A stretch of DNA of 63,390 bases from Pseudomonas kielensis. GTDB lineage: Bacteria; Pseudomonadota; Gammaproteobacteria; Pseudomonadales; Pseudomonadaceae. Where the stretch lies: positions 1 through 63,390 of the forward strand of contig NZ_JACMYG010000033.1 in NCBI RefSeq assembly GCF_014236655.1, written 5' to 3'. Positions 8,671-16,998 of this stretch are shown here, one piece after another (the stretch's first letter is position 1; each line of letters begins with the position of its first letter). The position numbers and the translations under genes are program-made. Below the pieces are notes generated by a model. It searched no databases, was not told the DNA's origin, and saw only the letters and a program-made list of their open reading frames with translations.

Positions 8671-9783
8671 ATGAATCTGCACTTCGAAGAACTCACTGGC
8701 ACAGATGGCGCACGCATCGGCATTGCCAGCCTGGACGCCGAAAACACCCTCAATGCCCTGTCCCTGCCGATGATCCGCGCCCTGACCGAGCAATTGGACA
8801 ACTGGGCCAAAGAGCCGCAGGTGGTCTGCGTCCTGCTGCGTGGCAACGGCGCCAAGGCATTTTGCGCCGGCGGCGAAGTGCGCAGCCTGGCCCAGGCCTG
8901 TCGCGCCCAACCCGACGAAGTCCCGCCCCTGGCCGCACAATTCTTTGCGGCGGAGTACCGCCTGGATTTCCGCCTGCACACCTACCCCAAGCCGCTGATC
9001 TGTTGGGGCCATGGCTATGTGCTCGGGGGTGGCATGGGCTTGCTGCAAGGCGCGAGCACCCGCATCGTCACCCCCAGCAGCCGCCTGGCCATGCCTGAGA
9101 TCAGCATCGGCCTGTACCCGGATGTCGGCGCCAGTTGGTTCCTTTCACGCCTGCCCGGCAAGCTCGGGCTGTTCCTCGGTTTGACCGGCGCCCAGATGAA
9201 CGCCCGCGATGCCCTCGACCTGGGCTTGGCTGACCGTTTCCTGCTCGATGACCAACAGGAGCAATTGCTCGAAGGCCTGCTGCAGCTCAATTGGCAGGAG
9301 CAGACCGCGATGCAGCTCAACAGCCTGCTCAAGGCTTTGCAGCAAGAGGCCATCGAGCAACTGCCCGAGGCGCAATGGCTGCCACGCCGCCAGCAGATCG
9401 ATGAACGGCTGGATGTCAGCGATGTGCGCTGTGCCTGGCGCGCCATCAGCCTGTTGCGTGACCATCCCGACCTGCTGCTGGCCCGCGCCGCGAAAAACCT
9501 GCACGACGGCTGCCCATTGACCGCCCACCTGGTGTGGGAGCAGATCCAGCGCGCCCGCCACCTGTCATTGGCCGAAGTGTTCCAGATGGAATACACCCTG
9601 AGCCTCAATTGCTGCCGGCATCCGGAGTTCAGCGAGGGCGTCAGGGCCCGGCTGATCGACAAGGACAACAAGCCGCACTGGCACTGGCCGGACGTCAACA
9701 CGATCCCCCAGGCGGTGGTCAACGCTCACTTTCACAAGGCCTGGGAAGGCCGGCATCCGCTGGCGGACCTATCGGACTACTGA
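8671..9783 (+). CDS. Enoyl-CoA hydratase/isomerase family, 3-hydroxyisobutyryl-CoA hydrolase-like
   Basis: A 370-residue crotonase-superfamily enzyme. The oxyanion-hole segment AFCAGGEVRSL (about residues 63-73) and the second CoA-site region GGGMGLLQGAS are clear. MPEISIGLYPDVGASWFLSRL is typical of 3-hydroxyisobutyryl-CoA hydrolases, which act in valine degradation, and the length (about 350-380) also fits that subgroup rather than a 260-residue hydratase. The start is at ATG 8671 after GAGG. It stands alone, with no other valine-degradation gene in the window, so the exact substrate is uncertain. Confidence 0.8.
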   Translation: MNLHFEELTGTDGARIGIASLDAENTLNALSLPMIRALTEQLDNWAKEPQVVCVLLRGNGAKAFCAGGEVRSLAQACRAQPDEVPPLAAQFFAAEYRLDFRLHTYPKPLICWGHGYVLGGGMGLLQGASTRIVTPSSRLAMPEISIGLYPDVGASWFLSRLPGKLGLFLGLTGAQMNARDALDLGLADRFLLDDQQEQLLEGLLQLNWQEQTAMQLNSLLKALQQEAIEQLPEAQWLPRRQQIDERLDVSDVRCAWRAISLLRDHPDLLLARAAKNLHDGCPLTAHLVWEQIQRARHLSLAEVFQMEYTLSLNCCRHPEFSEGVRARLIDKDNKPHWHWPDVNTIPQAVVNAHFHKAWEGRHPLADLSDY

Positions 9784-9794
9784 ACCCTGGGCAT

Positions 9795-9821
9795 AAAAAA
9801 GCGGCGCTGGATGCGCCGCTT
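9795..9821 (-). terminator. Intrinsic terminator of the Tyr-rich lipoprotein gene
   Basis: AAGCGGCGC (9799-9807) and GCGCCGCTT (9813-9821) form a 9-bp stem with a TGGAT loop. On the minus strand the stem is followed by six T (complement of 9795-9800), so it ends the leftward gene. It also sits just after the rightward gene end. Confidence 0.8.
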
Positions 9822-9835
9822 GCCGGTTGCCTGAT

Positions 9836-10273
9836 CTAACGGTTGCGCCCGCCCCGCTCACCACGACCATTGTGCTCGCCACGCCGGTCAGCGTGGTCGC
9901 GCCCGCCCCGCCCACCCTGTTGTTCCCAGCGCTGGTTGCTCTGGCCATAGTTATTGCCCCACCCCTGGTTGCGATGACCGTCCCAGCCATGGCTGGGGGC
10001 CGGGCGATAGGCCCGGGGCGGGGCCTGGTAATAACGGGGCGAAGGTTGGTAGTAACGCGGCTGCGCCTGGTAATACCGTGCCGAGGGGTAATACCGCGGG
10101 GACTGCGAGTAGTAACTGCGCGGGTAGGAATAATAAGAGCCGCCCCCGTAGTAGACCGGCGCCGGCGAAGAATAGATTTCTGAGCGGTAGTAGCTGGAAC
10201 CTCCGTCGTAGTAAGGGACGCACGCGGCAAGACTCAAACTCATCGAAGTCATCAGAACAAGTCGGCGATACAT
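9836..10273 (-). CDS. Tyr/Pro-rich lipoprotein with RYY heptad repeats
   Basis: A 145-residue predicted lipoprotein. The signal sequence ends in the lipobox LAAC (Cys about residue 18). The mature protein has a YYGGGSYYSY-type segment, then tandem seven-residue units (RYYQAQP, RYYQPSP, RYYQAPP and a degenerate RAYRP), and a charged Gly/Arg/His-rich tail. The ATG at 10273 has a strong AGGAGG 5 bases upstream, and a terminator follows the stop. I do not recognise a characterised family. Composition suggests an extended, envelope-anchored, aromatic-rich surface or periplasmic protein. A much longer in-frame open stretch upstream, to 12049, is a shadow of the next gene. Confidence 0.72.
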   Translation of the reverse strand: MYRRLVLMTSMSLSLAACVPYYDGGSSYYRSEIYSSPAPVYYGGGSYYSYPRSYYSQSPRYYPSARYYQAQPRYYQPSPRYYQAPPRAYRPAPSHGWDGHRNQGWGNNYGQSNQRWEQQGGRGGRDHADRRGEHNGRGERGGRNR

Positions 10274-10501
10274 GGCGGCCTCCTGGACCGCTGAAGAGCC
10301 ACACCAGCGACGCGGGCGGGCATCAGCCAAATAATTTGCCTGACGAAACATCTGACAACGAATTGGCAATCTGGTGCGCGGCCGCAACAGATTGATACAT
10401 GTCATCCGTCGACTGACTGGCTGTAGACCGGCGCAAATGCCCGCGTCATTTTCTCCAAGTCCCACTAGAATGCTGTGACTCAATCGACCAACGGACTCGT
10501 C

Positions 10502-11989
10502 ATGCCGCTTCGCTCTGCGCTGTTTTCGCAACGTTCGTTGGTCCTCACCTTGATCGCCCTGCTGGGCGCCGGCTTCCTGGCCACCTCCCTGCTCAGTTAC
10601 TACGCCTCGCGCGCTTCGATTCGCGACAGTATCGTCAACACCGAGCTGCCCTTGACCTCCGACACCGTCTACTCGGAGATCCAGAAAGACCTGGTCCGCC
10701 CGATCCTGATTTCCTCGATGATGTCGCGCGACACCTTCCTGCGCGACTGGGTGGTGGCCGGTGAGCGCGATCCCGGGCAAATGACCCGCTACCTCAACGA
10801 GGTCATGACCCACTACGGCGCCTACACCGCTTTCTTCGTGTCCAACAACAGCCTGACCTACTACCAGGCCAAGGGCGTGCTGAAAAAAGTCAGCCTGAGC
10901 GAACCGCGCGACATCTGGTACTTCCGCGTCCGCGACATGGCCCCGCCCTACGAGATCAACGTGGACGTGGACATGGCCAACCAGGACAGCCTGACCTTCT
11001 TCATCAACTACAAGGTCTACGACTACCAGGACAACTTCATTGGCGCGGCAGGCGTCGGTCTGACGGTCGATGCCGTGATCAAACTGATCGACACCTACCA
11101 GCAGCGTTACCAGCGCAGCGTGTACTTCGTCGACACCGAGGGGCGCATTGTGCTCACTGGTGCCGACGGCGGCCCGCAAGGCGCGCGGGTCGGCACGGCG
11201 CTGAGCGAGTTGGACAGCATGCGCGATCTTCTGGCCAAGCTGCCCAAACCCCACAGCGGCAGCTACGAGTACACGACCCAGGGCCAAGGGCATTTCCTCA
11301 ACGTGCGGTTTATCCCGGAACTGAACTGGTACCTGTTCGTCGACAAACGCGAAGGCAGTGCCCTGCACGAGGTGCGCCAATCGCTGTACCTGAACCTGCT
11401 GATCTGCCTGATCGTCACCCTGAGCGTGCTGGCCCTGCTCCATCGTGTGATCACCCGCTTCCAGGGCCGCATCGAAGCCCAGGCCACCCTCGACAGCCTC
11501 ACCGGCCTGCCCAACCGCCGCGGCTTCGACCTGCTGGCGGCGCAAGCCCTGCAGGAGGCCCAGCGCGAACCCAAGCCGCTGACCGCCTTGCTGCTGGACC
11601 TGGACCATTTCAAGCGCCTGAACGACAGCCATGGCCACCTCGCCGGCGACCTGGTGCTGGCCGGTTTCGCCCGTGACCTGGAAAGCTGCCTGCGCCAGTC
11701 CGACATCGTCTGTCGCTGGGGCGGCGAGGAGTTCATCGTCTTGCTCAAAGACACCGACGCCAGCACCGGCCTGAAGATCGCTGAGAAAATTCGCCAGATG
11801 ATCGAGCACAAGCACTACCGCTATGAAGGCAAATCCCTGCAGGTTACCCTGAGCATCGGCTTGACCACCCTGCAGGCGGATGACACTTTGCACAACCTGC
11901 TGTCCCGCGCCGACCAGGCGATGTATCGAGCCAAACAACATGGCCGCAACCGGACCTGTACCCAGATGCCTCACTCCAGCTATGCATAA
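10502..11989 (+). CDS. Membrane-bound diguanylate cyclase with periplasmic sensor domain
   Basis: About 495 residues. A membrane segment near residues 12-35, a periplasmic region of about 270 residues that looks like a double-Cache sensor, and a second membrane segment near 300-320 precede a GGDEF domain. The active site reads GGEEF, and the product-inhibition site RQSD lies five residues upstream, so it should make c-di-GMP with feedback control. DLDHFKRLND is the Mg/GTP-binding motif. The start is uncertain: ATG 10502 is preferred, and GTG 10475 would add nine residues without a better ribosome site. The end overlaps the next small gene by 8 bp. Confidence 0.88.
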   Translation: MPLRSALFSQRSLVLTLIALLGAGFLATSLLSYYASRASIRDSIVNTELPLTSDTVYSEIQKDLVRPILISSMMSRDTFLRDWVVAGERDPGQMTRYLNEVMTHYGAYTAFFVSNNSLTYYQAKGVLKKVSLSEPRDIWYFRVRDMAPPYEINVDVDMANQDSLTFFINYKVYDYQDNFIGAAGVGLTVDAVIKLIDTYQQRYQRSVYFVDTEGRIVLTGADGGPQGARVGTALSELDSMRDLLAKLPKPHSGSYEYTTQGQGHFLNVRFIPELNWYLFVDKREGSALHEVRQSLYLNLLICLIVTLSVLALLHRVITRFQGRIEAQATLDSLTGLPNRRGFDLLAAQALQEAQREPKPLTALLLDLDHFKRLNDSHGHLAGDLVLAGFARDLESCLRQSDIVCRWGGEEFIVLLKDTDASTGLKIAEKIRQMIEHKHYRYEGKSLQVTLSIGLTTLQADDTLHNLLSRADQAMYRAKQHGRNRTCTQMPHSSYA

Positions 11990-12200
11990 ACCCGACCTCT
12001 GCCCGGCCTGCGGCGCCAGCAATGCTTGCAGCCTCGCCGACCCGCGCACCGCCCAGCACCGTTGCTGGTGCTACACCGTGACCATCGACCCGGCGGTGCT
12101 GGCGGCCTTGCCCGCCGAACTGCGCGACCTGGCGTGCCTGTGCCCCGGCTGCGCCCAGGTCGAGGCACAATTGCAGGCAGCGGGCTTCAGCGTCGCGTAA
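11982..12200 (+). CDS. Small cysteine-rich CWC-type protein
   Basis: A 72-residue protein containing CPACGASNAC, HRCWCY and CLCPGC: seven cysteines arranged as in the cysteine-rich CWC family (PF14375), probably binding zinc. Its ATG overlaps the end of the diguanylate cyclase by 8 bp, and the pseudouridine synthase follows after 32 bp, so the three are probably cotranscribed. No function is known for the family; a role in RNA binding or modification would be only a guess from the neighbour. Confidence 0.78.
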   Translation: MHKPDLCPACGASNACSLADPRTAQHRCWCYTVTIDPAVLAALPAELRDLACLCPGCAQVEAQLQAAGFSVA

Positions 12201-12232
12201 GATGCGCGCCCCTTGCCGACCTGCCGACTCCC

Positions 12233-12925
12233 ATGCGCGTTGACCGTTTCCTCAGCAACTTGCCGCGTTTCAACCGCCAACAGGTGCGCCTGGCGCTGGT
12301 CGAGCGGCGGATCAAGGTCGATGGGCAGATTGTCAGCGACCCGCACACCGAAGTGCGCGAATTCAGCCGCGTCGAATGCGACGACGAGGTGCTGCAAGCC
12401 GGCAAGGCCGCGCGCTATTTCATGCTGCACAAGCCCGCCGGTTGCGTCAGTGCCACCCGTGACCCCGAGCACCCGACCGTCCTCGACCTGATCCATGAAC
12501 CGGACAAGCACGACCTGCACATCGCCGGCCGCCTGGATTTCAACACCACCGGCTTGATGCTGATCACCAACGACGGCAGTTGGTCTCGCCGCCTGACCCA
12601 ACCGCAGACCAAGCTGGCGAAGATCTACTACGTCGAAACCGAACAATTGATTACGCCCGAGTACGCCGAAACCTTTGCCCGTGGCCTGTATTTCGCCTTC
12701 GAAGACCTCACCACCCAACCCGCCGACCTGCAGTTGCTGGCCCCCCGGGCTGCACGCCTGGCCATCATCGAAGGCCGCTACCACCAGGTGAAACGGATGT
12801 TCGGCCACTTCGACAACAAGGTCATGCGCCTGCATCGCGAACAGATGGGCCCGTTGACGCTGGACAGCGCGTTGAAACCGGGCGAATACCGCCCACTGAG
12901 CGCTGCCGAGATCGCCTTGATCTGA
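12233..12925 (+). CDS. RsuA-family rRNA pseudouridine synthase
   Basis: A 230-residue pseudouridine synthase. The N-terminal S4 RNA-binding domain (residues 1 to about 55) is followed by the catalytic domain with HKPAGCVSA and GRLDFNTTGLMLITNDG, in which Asp102 is the catalytic aspartate. YHQVKRMFG is the conserved C-terminal motif. Overall it resembles RsuA, which makes pseudouridine 516 in 16S rRNA, but RluE/RluF-type specificity cannot be excluded by eye. The ATG at 12233 gives the standard length. Confidence 0.88.
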   Translation: MRVDRFLSNLPRFNRQQVRLALVERRIKVDGQIVSDPHTEVREFSRVECDDEVLQAGKAARYFMLHKPAGCVSATRDPEHPTVLDLIHEPDKHDLHIAGRLDFNTTGLMLITNDGSWSRRLTQPQTKLAKIYYVETEQLITPEYAETFARGLYFAFEDLTTQPADLQLLAPRAARLAIIEGRYHQVKRMFGHFDNKVMRLHREQMGPLTLDSALKPGEYRPLSAAEIALI

Positions 12926-13236
12926 TGGCGCGACCGCCGGGCAGACATTGTCGAACAATTCACCAACGGCACTTGCGCGATAGCCATCACCCTGCTTGAA
13001 TCAAACCGTCAGCCGAAATGTGACCGCCAAGTCATACCATACCTCTAAGAAACTTTTTGTCGGTCGAGCGCCTCCCGTCTCCACCTCACCCGACAGACTG
13101 CCCGCCTATAACAACACCCGTCGACCAGACATTAACGGATCGACATGGGCCCTCACCTTCCAGGCGTATGCCTACCTGTCATAAAGCCCGTGCACACTCA
13201 GTTGCGCGCCCACACGCTTGCCAGGAGTCTTACGAC
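12926..13236. other. Intergenic region upstream of phaG
   Basis: A 311-bp gap between the pseudouridine synthase gene and phaG. It presumably holds the phaG promoter. I see no repeat, terminator or convincing short gene. A 62-codon open frame at 12996-13184 has no ribosome site and no recognisable product. Confidence 0.5.
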
Positions 13237-14121
13237 ATGAGGCCAGAAATCGCTGTGCTGGACATACAAGGTCAGTATCGGGTCTACACGGAGTTCTATC
13301 GCGCAGATGCCGCAGAGAAGACCATCATTTTGGTCAACGGCTCGATGGCCACCACTGCGTCGTTTGCACAGACCGTGAAAAACCTCCATCCACAGTTCAA
13401 CGTGGTGCTCTACGACCAACCCTACGCGGGCCGGTCAAAAGCCCACAATCAACATGAGAAAATGCTCACCAAGGAAGTGGAGGGGCAGATCCTCCTGGAG
13501 TTGATCGACCATTTCGCCGCCGAGCACGTGATGTCATTTTCGTGGGGCGGTGCCGCCACGATGATCGCCCTCGCGCATCGCCCGCGGCGGATCGAAAAGG
13601 CCGTGATCAGCTCGTTCTCGCCGGTGATCAACGAACCGATGCGCGACTACCTGGAGCGGGGTGTCGACTACCTCGGCAACCTCGATCGCGACCGCGTCGG
13701 CCACCTGGTCAACGACACCATCGGCAAGCACTTGCCGTCGTTGTTCAAACGCTTCAACTATCGCCACGTCAGCACCCTGGCCGAACATGAATACGGGCAG
13801 ATGCACTTTCACATCAGCCACGTGCTCAACAGCGACCGCCTGTGCTACCTCAAGGCCGCCAAGCAAATCGATGTGCCCGTACTGTTCATGAACGGTGAAT
13901 GGGACGAGTACACCGCCGCCAGCGATGCCCGGTTGTTTGGCAACCATGTGCAACACAGCACCTTCAGCACCATCCAGGCCACCGGGCACTTCCTCGACAT
14001 GGAGCACAAAGCTGCCTGCCGAGACAGCCGCCAGGTATTGCTGGGTTTCCTGAAACCGGCGCCCCACGAAGGCCGGACGCGTTCCCACTTCACCCAGGAC
14101 CACCATGCACTGGCTATTTGA
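13237..14121 (+). CDS. phaG: PhaG, (R)-3-hydroxyacyl-ACP thioesterase/transacylase for PHA synthesis
   Basis: A 294-residue alpha/beta-hydrolase. The N-terminus MRPEIAVLDIQGQYRVYTEF is, as I remember it, the same as P. putida PhaG, and the length agrees. The nucleophile elbow is FSWGG (Ser102); the acid is in NGEWDEY and the catalytic His in ATGHFLDME. PhaG diverts 3-hydroxyacyl chains from fatty-acid synthesis to medium-chain polyhydroxyalkanoate precursors. RhlA, the rhamnolipid enzyme, is the nearest alternative, but residues throughout favour PhaG. The ATG at 13237 has AGGAG 9 bases upstream; the longer open frame starting at 13057 is not supported. Confidence 0.92.
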   Translation: MRPEIAVLDIQGQYRVYTEFYRADAAEKTIILVNGSMATTASFAQTVKNLHPQFNVVLYDQPYAGRSKAHNQHEKMLTKEVEGQILLELIDHFAAEHVMSFSWGGAATMIALAHRPRRIEKAVISSFSPVINEPMRDYLERGVDYLGNLDRDRVGHLVNDTIGKHLPSLFKRFNYRHVSTLAEHEYGQMHFHISHVLNSDRLCYLKAAKQIDVPVLFMNGEWDEYTAASDARLFGNHVQHSTFSTIQATGHFLDMEHKAACRDSRQVLLGFLKPAPHEGRTRSHFTQDHHALAI

Positions 14122-14167
14122 AACAGCGTCCTCGCGAGCAACCTCGCCACCTTAGGTAACCCCTACC

Positions 14168-14192
14168 TGTAGGAGCAAGGCTTGCCCGCGAC
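14168..14192. repeat. REP-like repeat
   Basis: TGTAGGAGCAAGGCTTGCCC followed by GCGA matches the GTAGGAGC...TTGC..GCGA pattern of Pseudomonas REP elements. An oppositely oriented partial copy with CTCGCGAGCAA lies at about 14130-14142. Confidence 0.65.
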
Positions 14193-14279
14193 AGACCGCA
14201 CCGTGCGTGCTGTCGCCGCCGACAATCCTTCGCCCTGCCCGCAAAAAACTGCGTAAATGCAGATCCAGCAAAGAAAAAC

Positions 14280-14308
14280 TTCAAATCCGTCGCCACATCT
14301 GGTACAAA
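14280..14308 (+). promoter_or_regulatory. Probable sigma-70 promoter of tRNA-Gly
   Basis: TTCAAA (14280-14285) and TACAAA (14303-14308) are separated by exactly 17 bp and lie 15 bp before the tRNA. An A-rich stretch just upstream could act as an UP element. Confidence 0.5.
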
Positions 14309-14322
14309 GTCAGCCGTTCCGA

Positions 14323-14396
14323 GCGGGTGTCGTATAATGGCATTACTCCAGCTTCCCAAGCTGATAACGAGGGTTCGATTCCCTTCACCCGCTCCA
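14323..14396 (+). tRNA. tRNA-Gly (anticodon CCC)
   Basis: The acceptor stem GCGGGTG (14323-14329) pairs with CACCCGC (14386-14392). The anticodon stem-loop AGC-TTCCCAA-GCT gives anticodon CCC. The T-arm contains GGTTCGATTCC, and the CCA tail is encoded at 14394-14396. The sequence closely resembles the E. coli GlyU-type tRNA as I remember it. The anticodon reads GGG codons. Confidence 0.95.
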
Positions 14397-14441
14397 CGTC
14401 ATTTCAGTCTTGCGTCAGGTAGCTTTCTGACGGGGGACAAC

Positions 14442-14472
14442 AAAAAACCGGTCCGCAGTGACCGGTTTTTTT
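14442..14472 (+). terminator. Intrinsic terminator after tRNA-Gly
   Basis: ACCGGTC and GACCGGT pair around a CGCAGT loop, flanked by an A-run (14442-14447) and seven T at the end. It ends the tRNA transcript and could work in both directions. Confidence 0.88.
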
Positions 14473-14677
14473 ATGTCTGCGATTCCGTAGGGCACCGTTC
14501 AAGAGCCTCCTGCACCCTCACGCAATACTTTCACCGGTAACGTGCCTCCCTGTTCCAACGCGGGTTTCTACACTGATTCCAACCATTCATCATCTGCCCA
14601 TCCGAATTGGTGGTTATGGTGTTGATAGGATCATTTCGGTAGGTATAGCAACCACCGACACAGCACAGGGACGTGAT

Positions 14678-14854
14678 GTGAACGGTCGATATCTGATCAG
14701 CCAAATCGTTGCAGACGGCTGGTACCTGGTGCGGGTCCGGGGTATTCACCATCATTTCAAACATCCAACCAAACCTGGATGGGTGACGGTTCCCCACCCG
14801 AAAAAGGATCTGCTGACCAAGACGGCAGTGAGCATCCTGCAACAGGCCCTGTAG
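14678..14854 (+). CDS. hicA: HicA-type toxin (mRNA interferase)
   Basis: A 58-residue protein starting with GTG at 14678, six bases after AGGGA. It has the compact HicA double-stranded-RNA-binding fold pattern: DGWYLVRVRG, then the catalytic histidine region HHHFKHPTKPG, then VTVPHPKKDL and a C-terminal helix. HicA toxins cleave mRNA and are held inactive by HicB, encoded directly downstream. The Ser that usually precedes the histidines (GSHH) is Ile here (GIHHH). The frame is intact, whereas the partner hicB is frameshifted. The annotation rests on motif recognition. Confidence 0.88.
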   Translation: MNGRYLISQIVADGWYLVRVRGIHHHFKHPTKPGWVTVPHPKKDLLTKTAVSILQQAL

Positions 14855-14891
14855 TCATGAGTTGGCGCACTTAAACCCGAGGACAATCAAC

Positions 14892-15300
14892 ATGCTTTAT
14901 CCAATTGCCATTTCAGTAGGCGATGACCAGCACGCCTGGGGCGTGGAAGTGCTGGATATTCCGGGGGTGCTTCTCGGCCGGTGATGACCTGGACGACGCC
15001 ATCGCCATGGCACGTGAAGCCATCGAGGGGCACTTCGAGATCCTGGCCGAGGACGGTTCGGCGATTCCGCCGGCCAGCAAGGTGACCCATCATGCGCGCA
15101 ACCCGCAATATGCCGGCGTGACCTTGGCCTTGGTCGACATCGACGTCAGCAAATACCTGGGCAAGGCGCAGAAACTCAACATCACCCTGCCCGCCTATCT
15201 GCTGACCCGCATCGACGAATACGTGCTGCACCACCCGGAAGAAAAAAGCCGCTCCGGCTTTCTGGCCTCGGCGGCGTTGAAGGTGTTGCAGCAGGCTTGA
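14892..15300 (+). pseudogene. hicB: HicB antitoxin with a frameshift
   Basis: The ATG at 14892 follows GAGGA and begins MLYPIAISVGDDQHAWGVEV, a normal HicB N-terminus. After VLDIPG the frame is lost at a run of five G (14963-14967) and hits TGA within a few codons. In the other frame the sequence continues smoothly as CFSAGDDLDDAIAMAREAIEGHF and through a C-terminal ribbon-helix-helix-like domain (KLNITLPAYLLTRIDEYV) to 15300. Removing one G would restore a protein of about 135 residues. It may be a true mutation, a programmed slip or a base-calling error at the homopolymer. Confidence 0.85.
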
Positions 15301-15305
15301 TCCCC

Positions 15306-16076
15306 TCAGCGAGTGGCGACGATGAACAGCCGCGGGAATGGCAATAGCACCGAGCCGTCGGCCAGTACCGGGAAGTAGGGTTCGATCGCCTCCAGGTACT
15401 GCGCCAGATACTGGGTTTTCTCCAACTCGTTCAGTGGCTGCAGGAACGGCCGCAGGCCGCTGCCCTTGAACCACTCGACCACCGCCGCCGGACCACCCGC
15501 CAGCGGGTGATGGTAGGTGGTGCGCCACACATCCACCCGCGCGCTGCAGGTACAGAGCATCTGGTAATAGCGGTTGGCGTCATCCAGAGTCGTGCGCTGC
15601 CCGGCGACTTCGGCCAGCTTGTCGGCCCAAGGGCCATTGGCCGCGACTTCGCGCATCATGCGATGGGGCGGCTGTTCGAGGTTGTCCGGCATCTGGATCG
15701 CCAGGCTGCCGCCCACCGTGAGCTTGCCGACTAGCGCAGGCAACAGCGTGGCATGCTCGGGCAACCACTGCAGCACCGCATTGGCGAAGATCACGTCGAA
15801 CGGCCCGGGCTCGTCCCAGGTGGCAATATCGCTGGTGTCGAAACGTACGCCCGGCAGGCGTTTGCGGGCGGCATCGATCATGTCGGCGGAGCTGTCGATC
15901 CCCCGTACCGCAGCGTCGGCAAAACGCTGTACCAACAACTCGGTGGAGTTGCCCGGGCCACAGCCGATGTCGATCACCGAACGGGCATCAACCCTGGGGA
16001 TCGCGGCCAGCAAGTCACGCGCCGGGCGGGTGCGCTCATCTTCGAACGCCACATACTGTTGGGCAGACCAGCTCAT
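15306..16076 (-). CDS. tam: Trans-aconitate 2-methyltransferase
   Basis: A 256-residue class I SAM-dependent methyltransferase. The SAM-binding motif VIDIGCGPGNST is near residue 35. The family-specific segments FANAVLQWLPEH and QMPDNLEQPPHRMMRE match trans-aconitate methyltransferase, which methylates trans-aconitate, an inhibitor of aconitase. The ATG at 16076 follows GAGGAG by 6 bases; a GTG one codon upstream is too close to that site. The gene converges on the broken hicB with only 5 bp between them and is divergent from a second methyltransferase. Confidence 0.88.
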   Translation of the reverse strand: MSWSAQQYVAFEDERTRPARDLLAAIPRVDARSVIDIGCGPGNSTELLVQRFADAAVRGIDSSADMIDAARKRLPGVRFDTSDIATWDEPGPFDVIFANAVLQWLPEHATLLPALVGKLTVGGSLAIQMPDNLEQPPHRMMREVAANGPWADKLAEVAGQRTTLDDANRYYQMLCTCSARVDVWRTTYHHPLAGGPAAVVEWFKGSGLRPFLQPLNELEKTQYLAQYLEAIEPYFPVLADGSVLLPFPRLFIVATR

Positions 16077-16234
16077 CACATACTCCTCTAACCGACCAGG
16101 ATGTGAGCGCCACGCTAGACTGTGCGTTTCGCTCGTGGGGCGCCAGTAAGCGACGAGCCTGGGGACTGCGTCAAGAAGCGGTCACGGGTTGAAACATCTG
16201 CCCCACGACCCAGGTTGATCGAGGAGAAGTGCCC

Positions 16235-16963
16235 ATGACTCAGAACATCTACGACGACCCTGGCTTTTTCCAGGGCTACAGCCAGTTGGGGCGTTCCATC
16301 GGCGGCCTCGCCGCCGCGCCGGAATGGCCCGCCCTGCAAGCCCTGCTACCGCCCATGGCGAACCTGCTAGTGGTCGACCTCGGCTGCGGCTACGGCTGGT
16401 TCTGTCGCTGGGCCAGCGAGCAAGGCGCGCAACGGGTGCTGGGGCTGGATGTCTCGCAAAAGATGCTCGAACGCGCCAGGACAACGACCAGTGCTGGCAA
16501 CATCGGCTACCGCCATGCCGACCTCGAACACCTCAATCTTCCTGCAGACAGTTTCGACCTGGCCTACAGCTCCCTGGCCCTGCACTACATCAAGGACCTG
16601 CCCGGCCTGTTCGCCCACCTGCACGCCGCGTTGCGGCCTGGTGGGCGTTTTGTATTCTCCATCGAACACCCGATCTTCATGGCCCCGCGCAACCCCGGCT
16701 GGATCATCGATGCCCAAGGCCGCAAGAGCTGGCCGGTGGACAGTTATCAACACGAAGGCGAACGGGTGACCCACTGGCTGGCAGACGGCGTGATCAAACA
16801 GCACCGCACCCTGGGAACCTTGTTGAACCTGTTGATCGCTGCCGGTTTTCAGATAACCCACGTCAATGAATGGGGACCCACGGCGGAACAGGTGGAGGCG
16901 CAGCCGGCACTCGCCGAGGAACGGGAGCGGCCGATGATGTTGCTGGTGGCAGTGGAGCGCTAA
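16235..16963 (+). CDS. Class I SAM-dependent methyltransferase
   Basis: A 242-residue methyltransferase. VVDLGCGYGWFCRWA is motif I; GLDVSQKML is the acidic motif II loop; ADLEHLNLPADSFDLAYSSLALHYI covers motifs III-IV. The post-core region RFVFSIEHPIF and the C-terminus resemble the UbiE/COQ5-like group, but the substrate is not deducible. The ATG at 16235 sits 8 bases after GAGGAG. It is divergent from tam. Confidence 0.8.
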   Translation: MTQNIYDDPGFFQGYSQLGRSIGGLAAAPEWPALQALLPPMANLLVVDLGCGYGWFCRWASEQGAQRVLGLDVSQKMLERARTTTSAGNIGYRHADLEHLNLPADSFDLAYSSLALHYIKDLPGLFAHLHAALRPGGRFVFSIEHPIFMAPRNPGWIIDAQGRKSWPVDSYQHEGERVTHWLADGVIKQHRTLGTLLNLLIAAGFQITHVNEWGPTAEQVEAQPALAEERERPMMLLVAVER

Positions 16964-16998
16964 GGCGTGTGTTCGGAGTAAAGTCATCGCCCTTCAGG

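Noticed and set aside
10274..12049. Long leftward open frame (in total 737 codons from 12049 to 9836)
   Set aside because: It lies opposite the diguanylate cyclase gene with perfect GGDEF motifs. Only its last 145 codons, after an AGGAGG and ATG, form a real gene. The rest is a high-GC shadow.
12996..13184. 62-codon frame upstream of phaG
   Set aside because: No ribosome site, no recognisable protein, and it sits in the probable promoter region.
13237..14121. RhlA (rhamnolipid precursor synthase) as an alternative for phaG
   Set aside because: RhlA is related, but the N-terminus and length agree with PhaG, and there is no rhlB nearby.
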